From NCBI GenBank assembly GCA_951213105.1, contig OX578146.1, forward strand, positions 51,726,775-51,790,774: a stretch of DNA of 64,000 nt, written 5' to 3'. A program made the translations under genes and the position numbers. Each line of letters opens with the position of its first letter. Positions within the stretch are counted from its first letter, which is position 1. This stretch comes from Amaurobius ferox. Its lineage: Eukaryota > Arthropoda > Arachnida > Araneae > Amaurobiidae. This document shows positions 32,111-46,506 of this stretch, one piece after another. The notes beneath the pieces were generated by a model. The model did no database searches, was not told the DNA's origin, and worked only from the letters and a program-made list of their open reading frames with translations.

Positions 32111-33842
32111 ATCTGATGTGGGCAGCATGTGACTTTCCCTGCAGACTCAGATTCATTTTTTCTTTATTTCTTTAATAATACATTAGATTAAGTTTAATTG
32201 CATAAAATAACACTAAATTTGCATTTTTAATTCAATTTTTGTTTTTATTTGTTAATTGGATATTTTTCCGAAAGCGACGTAACAAAAATGCAAGAAATCT
32301 CAAATATCTTGAGCTGTTAGTTCTAAAGTAATGGAGTTGGTTATATTCTTTTCCTCGTCAAAAACTGCGTATGAAACAAGAATTTAATTGATACATTTGA
32401 GCATACGTAGTCTTCTTTTCTTAAATTTTGCCGATTTTTGCGGGCCATTTCGTAAAGACAGGCAGGCTGTTCTCTTCCGATTAATACCAAAATCTAATCA
32501 GCACCGGAGTATCGTACAAGTAACTTATCTACCAAATTTTGTGAAATTTGGTCAATTAGTATTTTAACTAGAGTGGATACATGGAATTTTTACGGGCATT
32601 TTGCAAAAAAAAGGCAGGTTCTGCTTTCCGAATCGTACCAAAAACTAATCAGCACCAGGGTCACACCCAAGTGGCTTACCTACCAAATTTTATGAAATTC
32701 GATCCATTAGCTTTTGAGTTAGAGTGGATACATACATTGCACAGACAGACACACTGACAGACACACACACACATACGTCACGCTAAAGTTTTTACTTTCC
32801 CTGCAATACATGGTAATGTATAGGGAAAGTATTGGAATCATGCGAAAATCGCAACTCGAGTTTTCGACGGATCTACACGTTTCGAGACCTCTAGAATACA
32901 TAAATACTATTTTTAGCGTGACGTCTGTGTGTGTGTCTATGTGTCTGTCTGTCTGTGCAATGTATGTATTCACTCTAACTCAAAAACTTATGGAACGAAT
33001 TTCATAAAATTTGGTAGGTAAGTCACTTGGGTATGACCCTGGTGCTGATTAGTTTTGGGTACGATTCGGAAAGCAGAACCCGCCTTGTTTTTGCAAAATG
33101 CCCGCAAAAATTCCATGTATCCACTCTAGTTAAAATACTAATTGACCAAATTTCACAAAATTTGGTAGATAAGTTACTTGTACGATACTCTGGTGCTGAT
33201 TAGATTTTGGTATTAATCGGAAAAGAACAGCCTGCCCTTTTTTACGAAATGGCCCGTAAAAATGTCATGTATCCACTCTAGCTAAAATACTAATTGACCA
33301 AATTTCACAAAATTTGGTAGATAAGTTATTTGTGGGATACTCTGGTACTGATTAGATTTTGGCATTATTCGGAAAAGAACAACCTGCCTTTTTTAACGAA
33401 ATGGCCCACAAAAATCGTCAAAATCTAAAAAAAAGCTACGCATGTTCAAATATATCAATTAAATGCTTGTTTTATATGTAATTTTTGACGAGGAAAAGAG
33501 TAAGAACAACTGTAGGACTAACCGTTCTCGAGATATTTGAGATTTTTCGCATTTAGTTATGCCACTTTTGAAAAAATGTCCAATTACCAAATAAAAACAG
33601 AAATTGAATAAAAAATTCAAGTTTAGTGTTATTTTGTGCAATTAAACTCAATTTAACGAATTATTAAAGAAATAAAGAAAAAATGAATTTGAGTTTGCAG
33701 GGAAAGTCATGTGCTGCCGACATCAGATTTTTTTGTATTCTAGAGGTTTCAAAACGTGTAGATCCGGCTAAAACTCGAGTTGCGATTTTCGGCAGGATTC
33801 CAATACTTTCCCTATACATTACCATGTATTGCAGGGAAAGTA
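32111..33842 (+). mobile_element. RC-B element interrupted by a second RC-B
   Basis: 5' end ATCTGATGTGGGCAGCATGT at 32111. It proceeds to the CACACACATACGTCACGCTAA tract at about 32785, is cut by an inverted RC-B copy, and resumes at 33733 with GTATTCTAGAGG, the palindrome region and the terminal hairpin (33804-33842). Confidence 0.75.
32791..33732 (-). mobile_element. RC-B element nested in RC-B
   Basis: It starts with its terminal hairpin (ACTTTCCCTGCAATACATGG) and ends at the complement of ATCTGATGTCGGCAGCACAT. It has one extra internal module compared with the tandem units (three AATTTCAYAAAATTTGGTAG blocks). Without an ORF. Confidence 0.75.
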
Positions 33843-33847
33843 AAAAA

Positions 33848-34065
33848 TCTGATGTGGGCAGCACATGACTATCCCTGCAGACTTTTTATATCCACGTTCT
33901 CTTTATTTTAATTACATTTAATTCACTTTTAATTCAATTTTCGCTCTCATTTGGTAACTGGACTTATTTTCAAATGTGGCGTAGAGAAAACACGAAAAAA
34001 CTAAAATATCTCGAGAACGGCTAATCCTAGTGTAAAGGGGTTGGTCTTATTCTTTTCTTCTATTC
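33848..34065 (+). mobile_element. RC-B element, 5' fragment
   Basis: It starts ATCTGATGTGGGCAGCACAT six bases after the previous hairpin end, head to tail, and stops after TCTCGAGAACGGCTAATCC and TTGGTCTTATTCTTTTC. Confidence 0.65.
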
Positions 34066-34084
34066 TTCTATTCTATTTTTTTCA

Positions 34085-34925
34085 AAATCATGATTTTTAA
34101 AGTTCATTTTAATTCATATTTAATGTTGTATCTGTCTTAAAACCGCTTTATCTTTGCTTAAATTCTGTGCAGCTACACACTGAAACAACGCAATTACAAT
34201 ATATTTGAGTTTAAATAATCATCCAAATTTGATTATTTCTGCAACACAATTCTCAAGCGTAATTTTCATTTATGGAAAATGCAAACAACAAAATATATAG
34301 AATGAGTTGTATAAGAATTGCTGCATTTCTTTAACGCAAAATTATTTAGCTCATGGAGTCTGCAATATAGCTGATATGAATGAAATATTCATTGATTTAA
34401 CAGAGAGAAGGACGATTTTTTTCGATGAAGTTTTAAGCATAAAGTTTAATTACTTGTACCACCATGGTCTTAAATTTTTAAATAAAATAAATTATTATAG
34501 TATTGCGATGAAGGAAATTAATGGGAAAATGTTTAAGAATGAAATGCTGCTTTTATAGAGAGCCAGGTTTGTTATATTTCGATGACGTCATTTGAATAAA
34601 TTTCAGTTATTTTCGATGAAGTTTTCAAATATAATAAATTATTGTAGTATTATAACAATTTTAAAAATATTACCGAGGAATGTATCGCATTTTAGAGATA
34701 TTTAAACCAGGCAATTTATATTTCAATGCCGTCATTTGAATGAAGTTCATTTTTTTCATTGAAGTTTTAAGTTTTCATATATAATAAATTAATGTAGTAT
34801 TGTGATAATTTTTAAAATATTACCGAGGAATGTATCGCATTTTAGACATGTTTAAATAAAATTGCATTGAAGTTGGAAAGTGTTTCATAATCAATGCTTT
34901 ATGCATGATTGATCTTTCTTATTTT
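34085..34925 (+). repeat. family C element, 5'-truncated copy
   Basis: From TCATGATTTTTAAAGTTC to the terminal ATCAATGCTTTATGCATGAT. Its start overlaps in content with 31720-32110, so it is a separate copy and not the second half of the interrupted one. Confidence 0.6.
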
Positions 34926-36290
34926 AAGTTTATCGGGTTCTTTTTTTACTTTTTAAAAGTTTTTTATGTTATATTTATATACCCAGTACAAACAACTAAT
35001 TGACAAAGACAAAATAAATAAATAAATAAATAAATAAATAAAAGTTAAAGGCTTTTTAGAGAAAAAAAGACTCGAAAAGAAAATACATCTGCGCCAAACG
35101 GTCATGAAAAGCAACCCCGTGGAGCACAAAATATTAAACGGACAGTGGCAAAATGTTTCGCTGTGGTTACTCCACTACACCTACACATTTTATGCTGGGC
35201 TCTCACATCTTTGCCGCCTTCTCGAAAAATTACTCTTGTTGTAGGGGGACCTTTAAGTAGAATCTCGTTTTCAACAAATTTACTTAGATTTCAATACATA
35301 AATATGTTCAAAATATCTAGATGAAATGTGATGCAAGTACATCACTTTGATTGTCAGTGATCCTATAAAGTGAACATTTTACAATTGTGAAGATTGGATT
35401 GACTTCTATTTGACACAATGCTACTATTTATGCAACCAGTTGAGACAATCAATATGAAATCGCTAGGCCCAAGGCACATGTCGCGGTGTCCGCCTCCCTC
35501 CTTTCATGGCAAAAATAAATGTTTCCTCAAGTACTTTATAAAGTGTGTTGAAAAACGGGTAGATCAAAAACAAAGAACTGTTATATTTATAAACACCTTT
35601 TTTCTTTCGTTTTAAAAGAAGGGTGTTTGTGGTTCTCTTTTTCTATTTTCCAAATTTAGAAAGCTTGAAAATGCTTTCGTTTTGTTTCTAAATTTCCGAT
35701 GTAAAATTAAAAAAATAAAAATAACGTTTAAGTATTATTTAGCCGAGTCCACTGCGAGCGCAAGATCCCAGTCGGTTACCTTGTCGGCCCTGAGGTTCTG
35801 TACTAAATGGGCCAGTGCTTACACGAGCCGATTGTTTAACACTAAACGTACCATGACCTATTATAAACCTTTGATTTGAAAATTCGCATATAATGTCATC
35901 GCTTTTTCTCACTTGACTTCATGTCTTTTTCTATTAAATGTATACTATCAATTTTTCAATATTTATTTTTCTTCTTCTTGTGTTTATATGATAAAGATAC
36001 AGAGTCTACCGTTATCTACCACGAACGGTTATTTGACTGGGAGAAAAATTGATTGCCTTATAAGATAATGGGGTCGAATATGTGATGTACATGCACATTC
36101 CACATATTTTTATCAGTTTTCTGCATATTTCTTTCTGCAAGGACTGTTGCGTAGTAAGTTCAATTTGAAATAATTTTGTATCAAAATTTCAATACAGTGC
36201 TTAAAATTTCAAGTTGCAAGAAAAGGTGACAACAACTAAAAAGTATTCCTAGTTAGTTTATAGTTTTTACAGCATTACTCCATTCCTAAT
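34926..36290. other. intronic DNA with an (AAAT)n tract, no gene
   Basis: An (AAAT)n microsatellite lies at 35008-35042. Short frames at 35418 and 35682 lack motifs or splice context. Confidence 0.4.
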
Positions 36291-36305
36291 CTTCACCCTG
36301 AAAAA

Positions 36306-36900
36306 ATGTCGAAACATTCAAGACACACAAAGTTCTTAGAAGAAATAAATAACATAGGCGAAGAGTTTTCGGAAATTGATGAAGATAAACTTTCTAAAAG
36401 TGAAGATATATTAATTGAAAATGATAATGATCTATTAGACACTGAGTGTGAGCCTACAGATACCGACGATGAAGAGGAGAATATTGTGAATATAATACGT
36501 AGAGGACGAAAAAGAATGAGATTGCTTTCAAGTAATGAAGGTGAGAATGAAAAAAAAGAGCAGTATATTTCGATTGATGGCAATGTTTGGGAAGAAATGC
36601 AAATAGGTGCTACATCTGGGAGAGTAGCACTTCATAACATTTTCAGGATATAATCAGGCCCAACTGGATATGCAAAACGTAATTTTATAAAGGGTAAAAT
36701 GAAGACTGCATTTTTGTTGCTAATTGACCACCGTATTATGAAACATATAAGGACATGTACAATAGAAGGAGCACTTCCCGGCCGTCCAAACAGTTACCTT
36801 ACACCTTTCTGGTAGGTCGGACGGTCTGGGTCTCAACAACAACAATAGAAGAAGCAAATCGAGTTTTAGGAACCGAATGGAGTCTATTACCTTAAAGTTA
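36306..36900 (+). pseudogene. piggyBac-like transposase N-terminal remnant, SINE-interrupted
   Basis: The 115-codon frame (36306-36653) has an acidic N-terminus, typical of piggyBac/PGBD transposases before the DDD domain (ECEPTDTDDEEEN, then RRGRKRMR, W-EEMQIG). After the stop at 36651, coding similarity continues in frame with SGPTGYAKR and FLLLIDHRIMKHIRTCT. A SINE fragment cuts it at 36774-36841, and it ends with EANRVLGTEWSLLP and a stop. The catalytic D residues of a full transposase (around 600 codons) are absent. Palindromic CCGGTCATTTGACCG at 36977-36991 and GGTTATTTGACTGG at 36027-36040 could be relic element ends. Dead element. Confidence 0.6.
36774..36841 (+). mobile_element. SINE tail fragment inside the piggyBac relic
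   Basis: CTTCCCGGCCGTCCAAACAG to TCTCAACAACAACA is the last ~68 bp of the SINE family found at 48996 and 55793. It is flanked by ACAATAGAAGGAGCA (36759-36773) and ACAATAGAAGAAGCA (36842-36856), a 15-bp target duplication with one difference. Strongly 5'-truncated retroposition. Confidence 0.8.
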
Positions 36901-37861
36901 CTTTGTTTAATATTTCCTTACTAAAGTCAATATTACCTGCACATTCAATCAGAAGAAATAAAGTTTTTGTCTAAAAACCGGTCATTTGACCGATTATGGT
37001 ACTAATAGGTATAGAGTATCAGTTCGTTTAGTATTAAAACAAAAGTCGATATCTATACATAATCCGCCTCTACAACGAAACTGCATTAAAGCCAGAGCTG
37101 CATACTTACATGTTAGCGATAATCCGCTCAATAGCAATATAAAATATTCCATTAGATCACCACTTGTTGCCATTCGCAGTCAGGCAAAATTTATAGGAAT
37201 GAAAAAATGTTCGATTAACTTGTTAACTTTCACTGCTGTTCAATTCGAAGCCATCGCGGCAGACGATAAGCAAGTCTAGATGTCCCGACGCGCGGAATAT
37301 CAAGTTAAGAGTGCATACGTGAGACATAAAAATAGACCTACTTCCTCCCCTCGGTTTCCTGAAATACTGTGCACTCACGAGCTACCAGTTTAAAGGCTTC
37401 ATCGTGAGTTTCACTGACTTAGAACCTCCCCCCCCCCCTTGCCTTAAGCTGACGTCAGATCATTTGTGTTGGAAAACTGGCATCTTCAGTTTGTGTATGA
37501 ATTGGGTATTCTTCAATGGAACGTGAGAAAACTGTTTTGCTATCCCTTTGTCTTGAATGAATTTTAAAACGTATTCGTGCAAGGAACGACAACGAGCAAA
37601 ACATTTGATGGGCACGAGTTTAATATGTTCTTGTCCAATTTCCATAATTATGGACACTCATAAACACGCATTATGTGATACATATAAATGTAAATATACT
37701 CAATAAAAATCAGTTGCAAAGACTGAAAAAAAAGTTTGTTAATATATCAAAAATTGATTTAGATATCCAGCGGTTTTGGAGACAAAAAAGAAAAGGTCTC
37801 TATCGTTATGATAAAAGACAGAGCAGCCATCTTAATTAAAGTAAGAAAGGTCTCTGCCGCC
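36901..37861. other. intronic DNA, no gene
   Basis: It includes a C10 run at 37429-37438. Open frames at 36986-37279 (+) and 37460-37657 (-) show no family motif. Confidence 0.4.
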
Positions 37862-37908
37862 AGAAAGACACACACGTCGTAACCTAGTATTATGCTGCCG
37901 TACAAAAA

Positions 37909-37961
<53 letters not shown>

Positions 37962-38005
37962 CTGGTACTGCAGAATAATACTAGGTTACGACGTGTGTGT
38001 TTTCT
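37862..38005. repeat. 42-bp-arm inverted repeat around A/TA microsatellite
   Basis: The left arm (37862-37903, GTCGTAACCTAGTATTAT inside) is matched by its complement at 37964-38005 with about five differences. The centre is A(23-25) followed by (TA)n. A miniature foldback element or a palindrome-fragile site. Confidence 0.6.
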
Positions 38006-40775
<2,770 letters not shown>

Positions 40776-40829
40776 GCCGTCCAAATGGTTGCTCGTGTCC
40801 TCTGGATGAGTCGGACGGTCTGGGTCTTT
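40776..40829 (+). mobile_element. SINE tail fragment
   Basis: CGGCCGTCCAAATGG ... GAGTCGGACGGTCTGGGTCT matches the SINE tail, including the variant CTCTGGATGAGTCGGACGG also seen inside the copy at 55793. Confidence 0.6.
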
Positions 40830-40940
40830 TACACACTTTTAATCCATTCATCTATTTGTACAAATATATCATACGCGCAATTGGTAAAAACAAAACAAAG
40901 AAACTTCGATGGATTCTGAGACAAATCTACCTAAACCATA

Positions 40941-42195
40941 ACAAGAAAGATTAATCATGCATAAAGCATTGATTATGAAACACTTTCCAACTTCAATGCA
41001 ATTTCATTTAAACATCTCTAAAATGCGATACATTCCTCGGTAATATTTTTAAAATTATCACAATACTACATTAATTTATAATATATGAAAACTTAAAACT
41101 TCATCGAAAAAAATGAACTTCATTCAAATGACGACATTGAAATATAAATTGCCTGGTTTAAACATCTCTAAAATGCGATACATTCCTCGGTAATTATTTT
41201 TTAAATTATCATAATACTACAATAATTTATTATATTTGAAAACTTCATCGAAAACAAATGAACTTTTTCAAATGACGTCATCGAAATATAAATCGGCTGG
41301 CTCTTTCAATAAAAGCAGCATTTCATTCATTGACATTTTTCCATTCATTTCATTCCTCACAATACTATAATATTTAATTTTATTTAAAACTTAAAATCAT
41401 GGAGGTACAAGTAATTTAACTCTAAGCTTAAAACTCGTTTGCTTCTCTGTAACACATCAAAAAATCGTTTGCTTCTCTGTAAAATTGTGATTGTTCTCTG
41501 TGATTGTTTCATTCGTATCAGCTATATTGCAGACTCCATGAGCTAAATAATTTTGCGTTAAAGAAATGCAGCAATTCTTATACAACTCATTCTACATCTT
41601 TTCGTATTTACATCCTCCATAAGTGAAAAGTAGGCTTCGTTGTAGAAATAATCAAAGTTGCATGATCATTTAAACTCAACTATATTGCAATTGCGTTGCT
41701 TCAGGATGTAGATGCACAGAATTTAAGCAAAAATAAAGCCGTTTTAGGACGGATACAACACTAAATATGAATTAAAACGAACTTTAAAAATCATAATTTT
41801 GACACAAGATGGATGCTTATTTTATTTTGAAGTGGGTCACGTAATCTCTTCATTTAATGATCACGTGATCTCTTCATATAAAAGATGTAATTATTATTTT
41901 AATTTTTATTTAAAAAATTACTGAATATATTTTGCTGAATTTTTTTTTTATATATTTTGTGAGATAATTTGAATATTTCTTTAAACTTTCGAAGCAATTT
42001 GTGAATTTTAAATCCGCTTAAAAAACGTTTGAAAAATTAGGTCCCATGGGGTTCCATGTATGTTATTTTTCCAACACGGGTTCAACCCAAAACTAATTGG
42101 GTGATAACATTCATTTATATTCCCATAGGTCCTACAGACCGTCTGAATAACATACTAAAATTTCATTTTGATAAAGTCATTTTTACGGCAGTTAT
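40941..42195 (-). repeat. family C element, left arm of a 2.35-kb palindrome
   Basis: It starts with the complement of the C 3' end (ACAAGAAAGATTAATCATGC) and extends to GGCAGTTATCGTG. It contains the twofold TTACCGAGGAATG module and GATCACGTGATCTCTTCAT. It is mirrored by 42196-43290. Confidence 0.7.
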
Positions 42196-43290
42196 CGTGA
42201 AATTTTAGTATGTTGTTCAAACGGTCTGTGGGAACATTTTTTAAGCGGATTTAAAATTCACAAATTGCTTCGAAAGTTTAAGGAAATATTCAAATTATCC
42301 CATAAAATATATAAAAAAAATTCAGCAAAATATATTCAGTAGTTTCTTAAATAAAAATTAAAATAATAATTACATCCTTTATATGAAGAGATCACGTGAT
42401 CATTATATGAAGAGATCCCGTGACCCACTTCAAAATGAAATATGGCATCCATCTTGTGTCAAAATCGTATGTTAAGGTCCTTTTTAATTCATATTTAGTG
42501 TTGTAACCGTCCTGAAACAGCTTTATTTTTGCTTAAATTCTGTGCATCGACATACTGAAACAACGCAATTACAATATATTTGAGTTTAAATGATCATCCA
42601 AATTTGATTATTTCTACAACGAAACCTATTTTTCACTTATGTAAAATGTAAACATCAAAAGATGTAGAATGAGTTGTATAAGAATTGCTGCATTTCTTTA
42701 AAGCAAAATTATTTAGTAAATGGAGTCTGTTATATAGCTGATATGAATGAAACATTTATTGATTTTACACAAAGAAGACGATTTTTTCGATGAAGTTTTA
42801 AGCTTAGAGTTAAATTACTTGTACCTCCATGGTTTTAAGTTTTTAAATAAAATAAATTATTATTGTATTATGATGAATGAAAGGAATTGAAAAAAGTTTA
42901 TGAATGAAATGCTACTTTTATAGAGAGAGCCAGCCCATTTATATTTCGATGACGTCATTTGAATAAATGTCATTTGTTTTCGATGAAGTTTTCAAATATA
43001 ATAAATTGTTGTAGTATTATGATAATTTTAAAAACATTACCGAGGAATGTATCGCATTTTAGAGAGGTTTAAACCAGGCAATTTATATTTCAATGCCGTC
43101 ATTTGAATGAAGTTAATTTTTTTCGATGAAGTTTTAAGTTTTCAAATATAATAAATTAATGTAGTATTGTAATAATTTTAAAAATATTACCGAATAATAT
43201 ATCGCATTTTAGAGATGTTTAAATAAAGTTGCATTGAAGTTGGAAAGTGTTTCATAATCAATGCTTTATGCATGATTGATCTTTCTTGTT
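42196..43290 (+). repeat. family C element, right arm of the palindrome
   Basis: From AAATTTTAGTATGTTGTTC to ATCAATGCTTTATGCATGAT and CTTTCTTGTT. Compared with the left arm it lacks about 130 bp just after ACGGTCTGTGGGAAC. Confidence 0.7.
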
Positions 43291-43329
43291 TTACAGTTTA
43301 CAACAAAAAATTTGAAAAATCGGTATCGT

Positions 43330-43898
43330 GGTTCAAATGATTACAAATATAGCGTGTTACCCTCCACTTTAAAGGACTTGAAATTTTTTTTCCATTGATA
43401 CTATACTTGACAAGGTACCCCCTGGGATGTAACTTGACCTCCAAGGAAGGTTAATGATGTCACGGACAAAAACCGTTGTACCTCGGCTATTTTTCATAAC
43501 AATTATTGAAACGATAAAGTCTTGTTGTCATTGAGCCATAAATAAACCCTTTTGTGCATGATTATGTCAAATTTTGTACTACGCTGATATGTTAAAAAAT
43601 ATATAATTTCGAAAAAATTTCGAAGTTTTCGCTCGAATTTCAAAAAATTCTATCTAGTTCTAGACTTTTTTTTATAACAAAACAGGATATCAAGTTTCTT
43701 GAAAATCCATTAATATTTGAGGCCGCTATCGTCTGCACAAGAAATCGACCACAGAGAGACAGACAGACGGACATGCTTCCAAAAATAGACAAAACGCGTT
43801 CAGGAGGTTTTAAAACATATATTGGCATCAAAATCTAGAAATCGAAAAATTTCGTGAAAGCAATACTTTCTCAATACTACGTCTGAGAAAGTAAAAAT
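43330..43898 (+). mobile_element. RC-E element, 3' end (third hairpin-ended family)
   Basis: It ends CAATACTTTCTCA, a 10-base loop, TGAGAAAGT, AAAA (hairpin 43864-43893), matching the end plan of RC-A and RC-B but with a different stem. A CAGAGAGACAGACAGACGG tract lies at 43751-43769, about 110 bp upstream, the same relative place as the microsatellite in RC-A/B. The left end is not identified. No ORF. Confidence 0.5.
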
Positions 43899-44203
43899 TA
43901 TTCGATCATTTCAACTTTCAGATTAGTTCGGCTCCATGTTTTTCATTGTCTTTTATTTTATTTTATTTTATTTTATTTTATTCAATTTACGTGGCACTAC
44001 AGATGAAATCCAGTTACAGTAGCTTTTTCTTACAGTCCTAAAATATATGTTCTCTATTTTATAAGAAGCAGAAATAATTTTTCAAAAAAAAAATTTCTTC
44101 GATGCTCGCAGCTCTGCAATTGAACTGGATTGGATTATTTTGTCACTCTACAAAATGGACCCAAATAACAAAGAATCTTACATAGTAAAAGTAGATATTC
44201 GTT
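43899..44203. other. spacer with (TTTTA)n tract
   Basis: A TTTTA pentamer repeat is at 43950-43980. No gene. Confidence 0.5.
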
Positions 44204-44492
44204 CCCTAGTAACATTTAATATTGGTCCAATATTGAACTAATATTGTATATCTTGGCATTACATTGGAAATATTTTCAATATAGTCCCAATATCGGGCAA
44301 ATATTGGAGTTATATTGGTCTCCAATATCGGTTAATATTTTCATTACAATATTAAGCCAATATTGGTATTACATTGGAAATATTGTCCCATCATTTCAAG
44401 CCAATATTGGGCCAATTCCTCAAACTATCCACTTTCTCATATTGGTCCATTATTTAAGCCAATAAAAAGCCAATATTGGACTGCTACTAGGG
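44204..44492. mobile_element. MITE-like element rich in CCAATATTGG
   Basis: Inverted ends CCCTAGTAACATTTAATATT and the complement CCCTAGTAGCAGTCCAATAT enclose about ten CCAATATTGG-like palindromes. No target duplication is obvious and no ORF is present. Confidence 0.6.
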
Positions 44493-45065
44493 CTTGTATG
44501 TCTATTTGTTTGAGTTGTTTGCAGCGGGAAATCTAAATTTCGGACAGTGGCGAAACGTAGCACAGAGGTACTTCAGGGCCAAGCACAATACAGGTCGGTG
44601 AGTTTTTTTTTTTAAATTCGAATTTTTCAATTATTTTATGTTCAAGCACAATTTGGAGCGATATTCACACAAATCGGTTCCTTCTCGATCGAAAATATTG
44701 TCGAGAAATTTCCTTCACGACATTACCGGAAAGATCGACTTATTTCTAACAATCTAACCGAATTCCTTCATAAATATTTATTTATTTTTAAATACATGGA
44801 AATATGAAAGGAAGATTAGCAGACTTCTGTAGTTTGCCAAAAAATTATGGGTGTATATCTTCCCATTATAACAGAAATAATTTTTTTAATTACTTTATTT
44901 TTTATTTTCTGTTAATTTTCAACGAAAACCACAAAATTTTGATTTTAGGTAGCGCAGAAATTAAAGGTCTTTCTTTGACTGTTTCGACGGTTGCTAAGCA
45001 GTAGGCGTTTCTGTTGGGTTTTGCTACGGGAAGAAGTTAATGTTTGTGTGCATATGTAGTAAATA
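44493..45065. other. intronic DNA, no gene
   Basis: Nothing recognised. Confidence 0.4.
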
Positions 45066-45156
45066 TACGGGGTGATTATAAAAAAACTTTACCGATATAT
45101 GAGCCCCTGAGATCATACCGATCAAGGCAACGGAATGAAATTTTGGATCAGGTATT

Positions 45157-46073
45157 ACTTTCCTTATATACATAATGTATAAGGAAAGTATTGTGACGGG
45201 GTCGAAAATTCGAATTCGAGTTTTCGACGGGAGAGCACGTTTCAAGCATCCCTGATCACGAATCAAACATTTTTGAAGTGATGTCTGTGTGTGTGTGTGT
45301 GTGTCAGTGGGTCTGTGGAGACGATAACTGACGAACGAATGGACCGATTTGAACCAAATTTGTTACAAAAATCACAATCCGTAAACACTGGAAGCCTATT
45401 GTTTTTATACGCAATCGAATGTTCAGAACTCCCCTAAATTTTCGAATGAAATTTTGAAAAAATCGTCAAAAAATCAAAACCACTAATAAAGTTACGCAAA
45501 TAGACATTTCTTATGTAATTTTTCATTAGAAAATGATTGACATAAATTTTAGAACGCTAACACGAACCGTTCTCGAGATATTGTACATTTTTCAAAAAAA
45601 ATATCACAAAGTCATATAAAATAAAAAAAATATATTTCCTATTGATAAACATGTTCACTTTTGCATACCATGCGATAAATTGGGTGACATCATTCTCGTG
45701 GATTTAGCTCGTTCCATTCATGAAAAAAGATACTCTGAGTAATACTTTTGTATTTGAACGCCAATAGTCATTTATCTGCTGTAAGAATAACTTATTTCTT
45801 AGTGCATAACGCTTGGCGAGATTTTGGCTACGAATTTGGCGGAATGTCGCCAACTTGGCGACTTTCTGAAATGCTGCAAAATTAACGAAAATCTCGCCAA
45901 ATGGATGAAAATGACGCTAAATCAATGAAAATGACGACTAATTGTCGAAAATTCAATGTCTTAGAAGGAATATTAGTATCTACTATAAGAAAAACCTATT
46001 TTTTTACTGTAAAAGTAGTAAATTTATTGCATTATATAAGGAAAGTCATGTGTTGCCCACATCAGATTTTTTT
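45157..46073 (-). mobile_element. RC-A element nested in a transposon inverted repeat
   Basis: Full-length RC-A (hairpin 45157-45190, GT tract 45285-45304, TGGCGA block 45815-45900, complement of the 5' end at 46067). The uninterrupted right arm of the host transposon supplies an empty-site comparison. Confidence 0.8.
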
Positions 46074-46506
46074 AAGTTATGCGCTCAAGAATGTTGCGAA
46101 AAAACAACAGTCCTGCTCTCACAGTTAGGGTTACAGTGACTCAATTTCGAAATTTCAAATGGTAACACCTACTTTTTTTATTGGAATGTGATTTTCACAG
46201 TGAAAAACCATAAATGGCGTTGAAACGGTACCTGCAACACGGAAAACGCCTGAGCTAGGCAGAGACTAAGAACAAAGTGAAAACAACTATGGCGTTCACC
46301 AGAACGCGAATTTCTGTTCCATTGACGTCACATTCCACCCCATGTGTTCGGCTCAGAACCCAGTCTGCTGAATCTCTCCTTCGAAAGGAGGAGACGATAC
46401 CAAGGTATGCAGATTTCCAGGTTCGGCGTAAGACACTGTCGTGGCTGCGGTCATCGCTGTAGGAGAAAGAAAAGGCATTGTGATTTGAGTGCCGCTTGAT
46501 TTCTTG

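Noticed and set aside
31283..34925. A single family C element split by the RC-B cluster
   Set aside because: The sequence content around 31720-32110 is present again at 34085-34560, so the right part is a separate copy.
35418..35879. Two short plus-strand frames as possible host exons
   Set aside because: No splice pair, domain pattern or codon bias supports them.
36293..36583. 96-codon Ser-rich minus-strand frame
   Set aside because: It is antisense to the acidic piggyBac N-terminus. The Ser richness comes from GAA/GAT codons read backwards.
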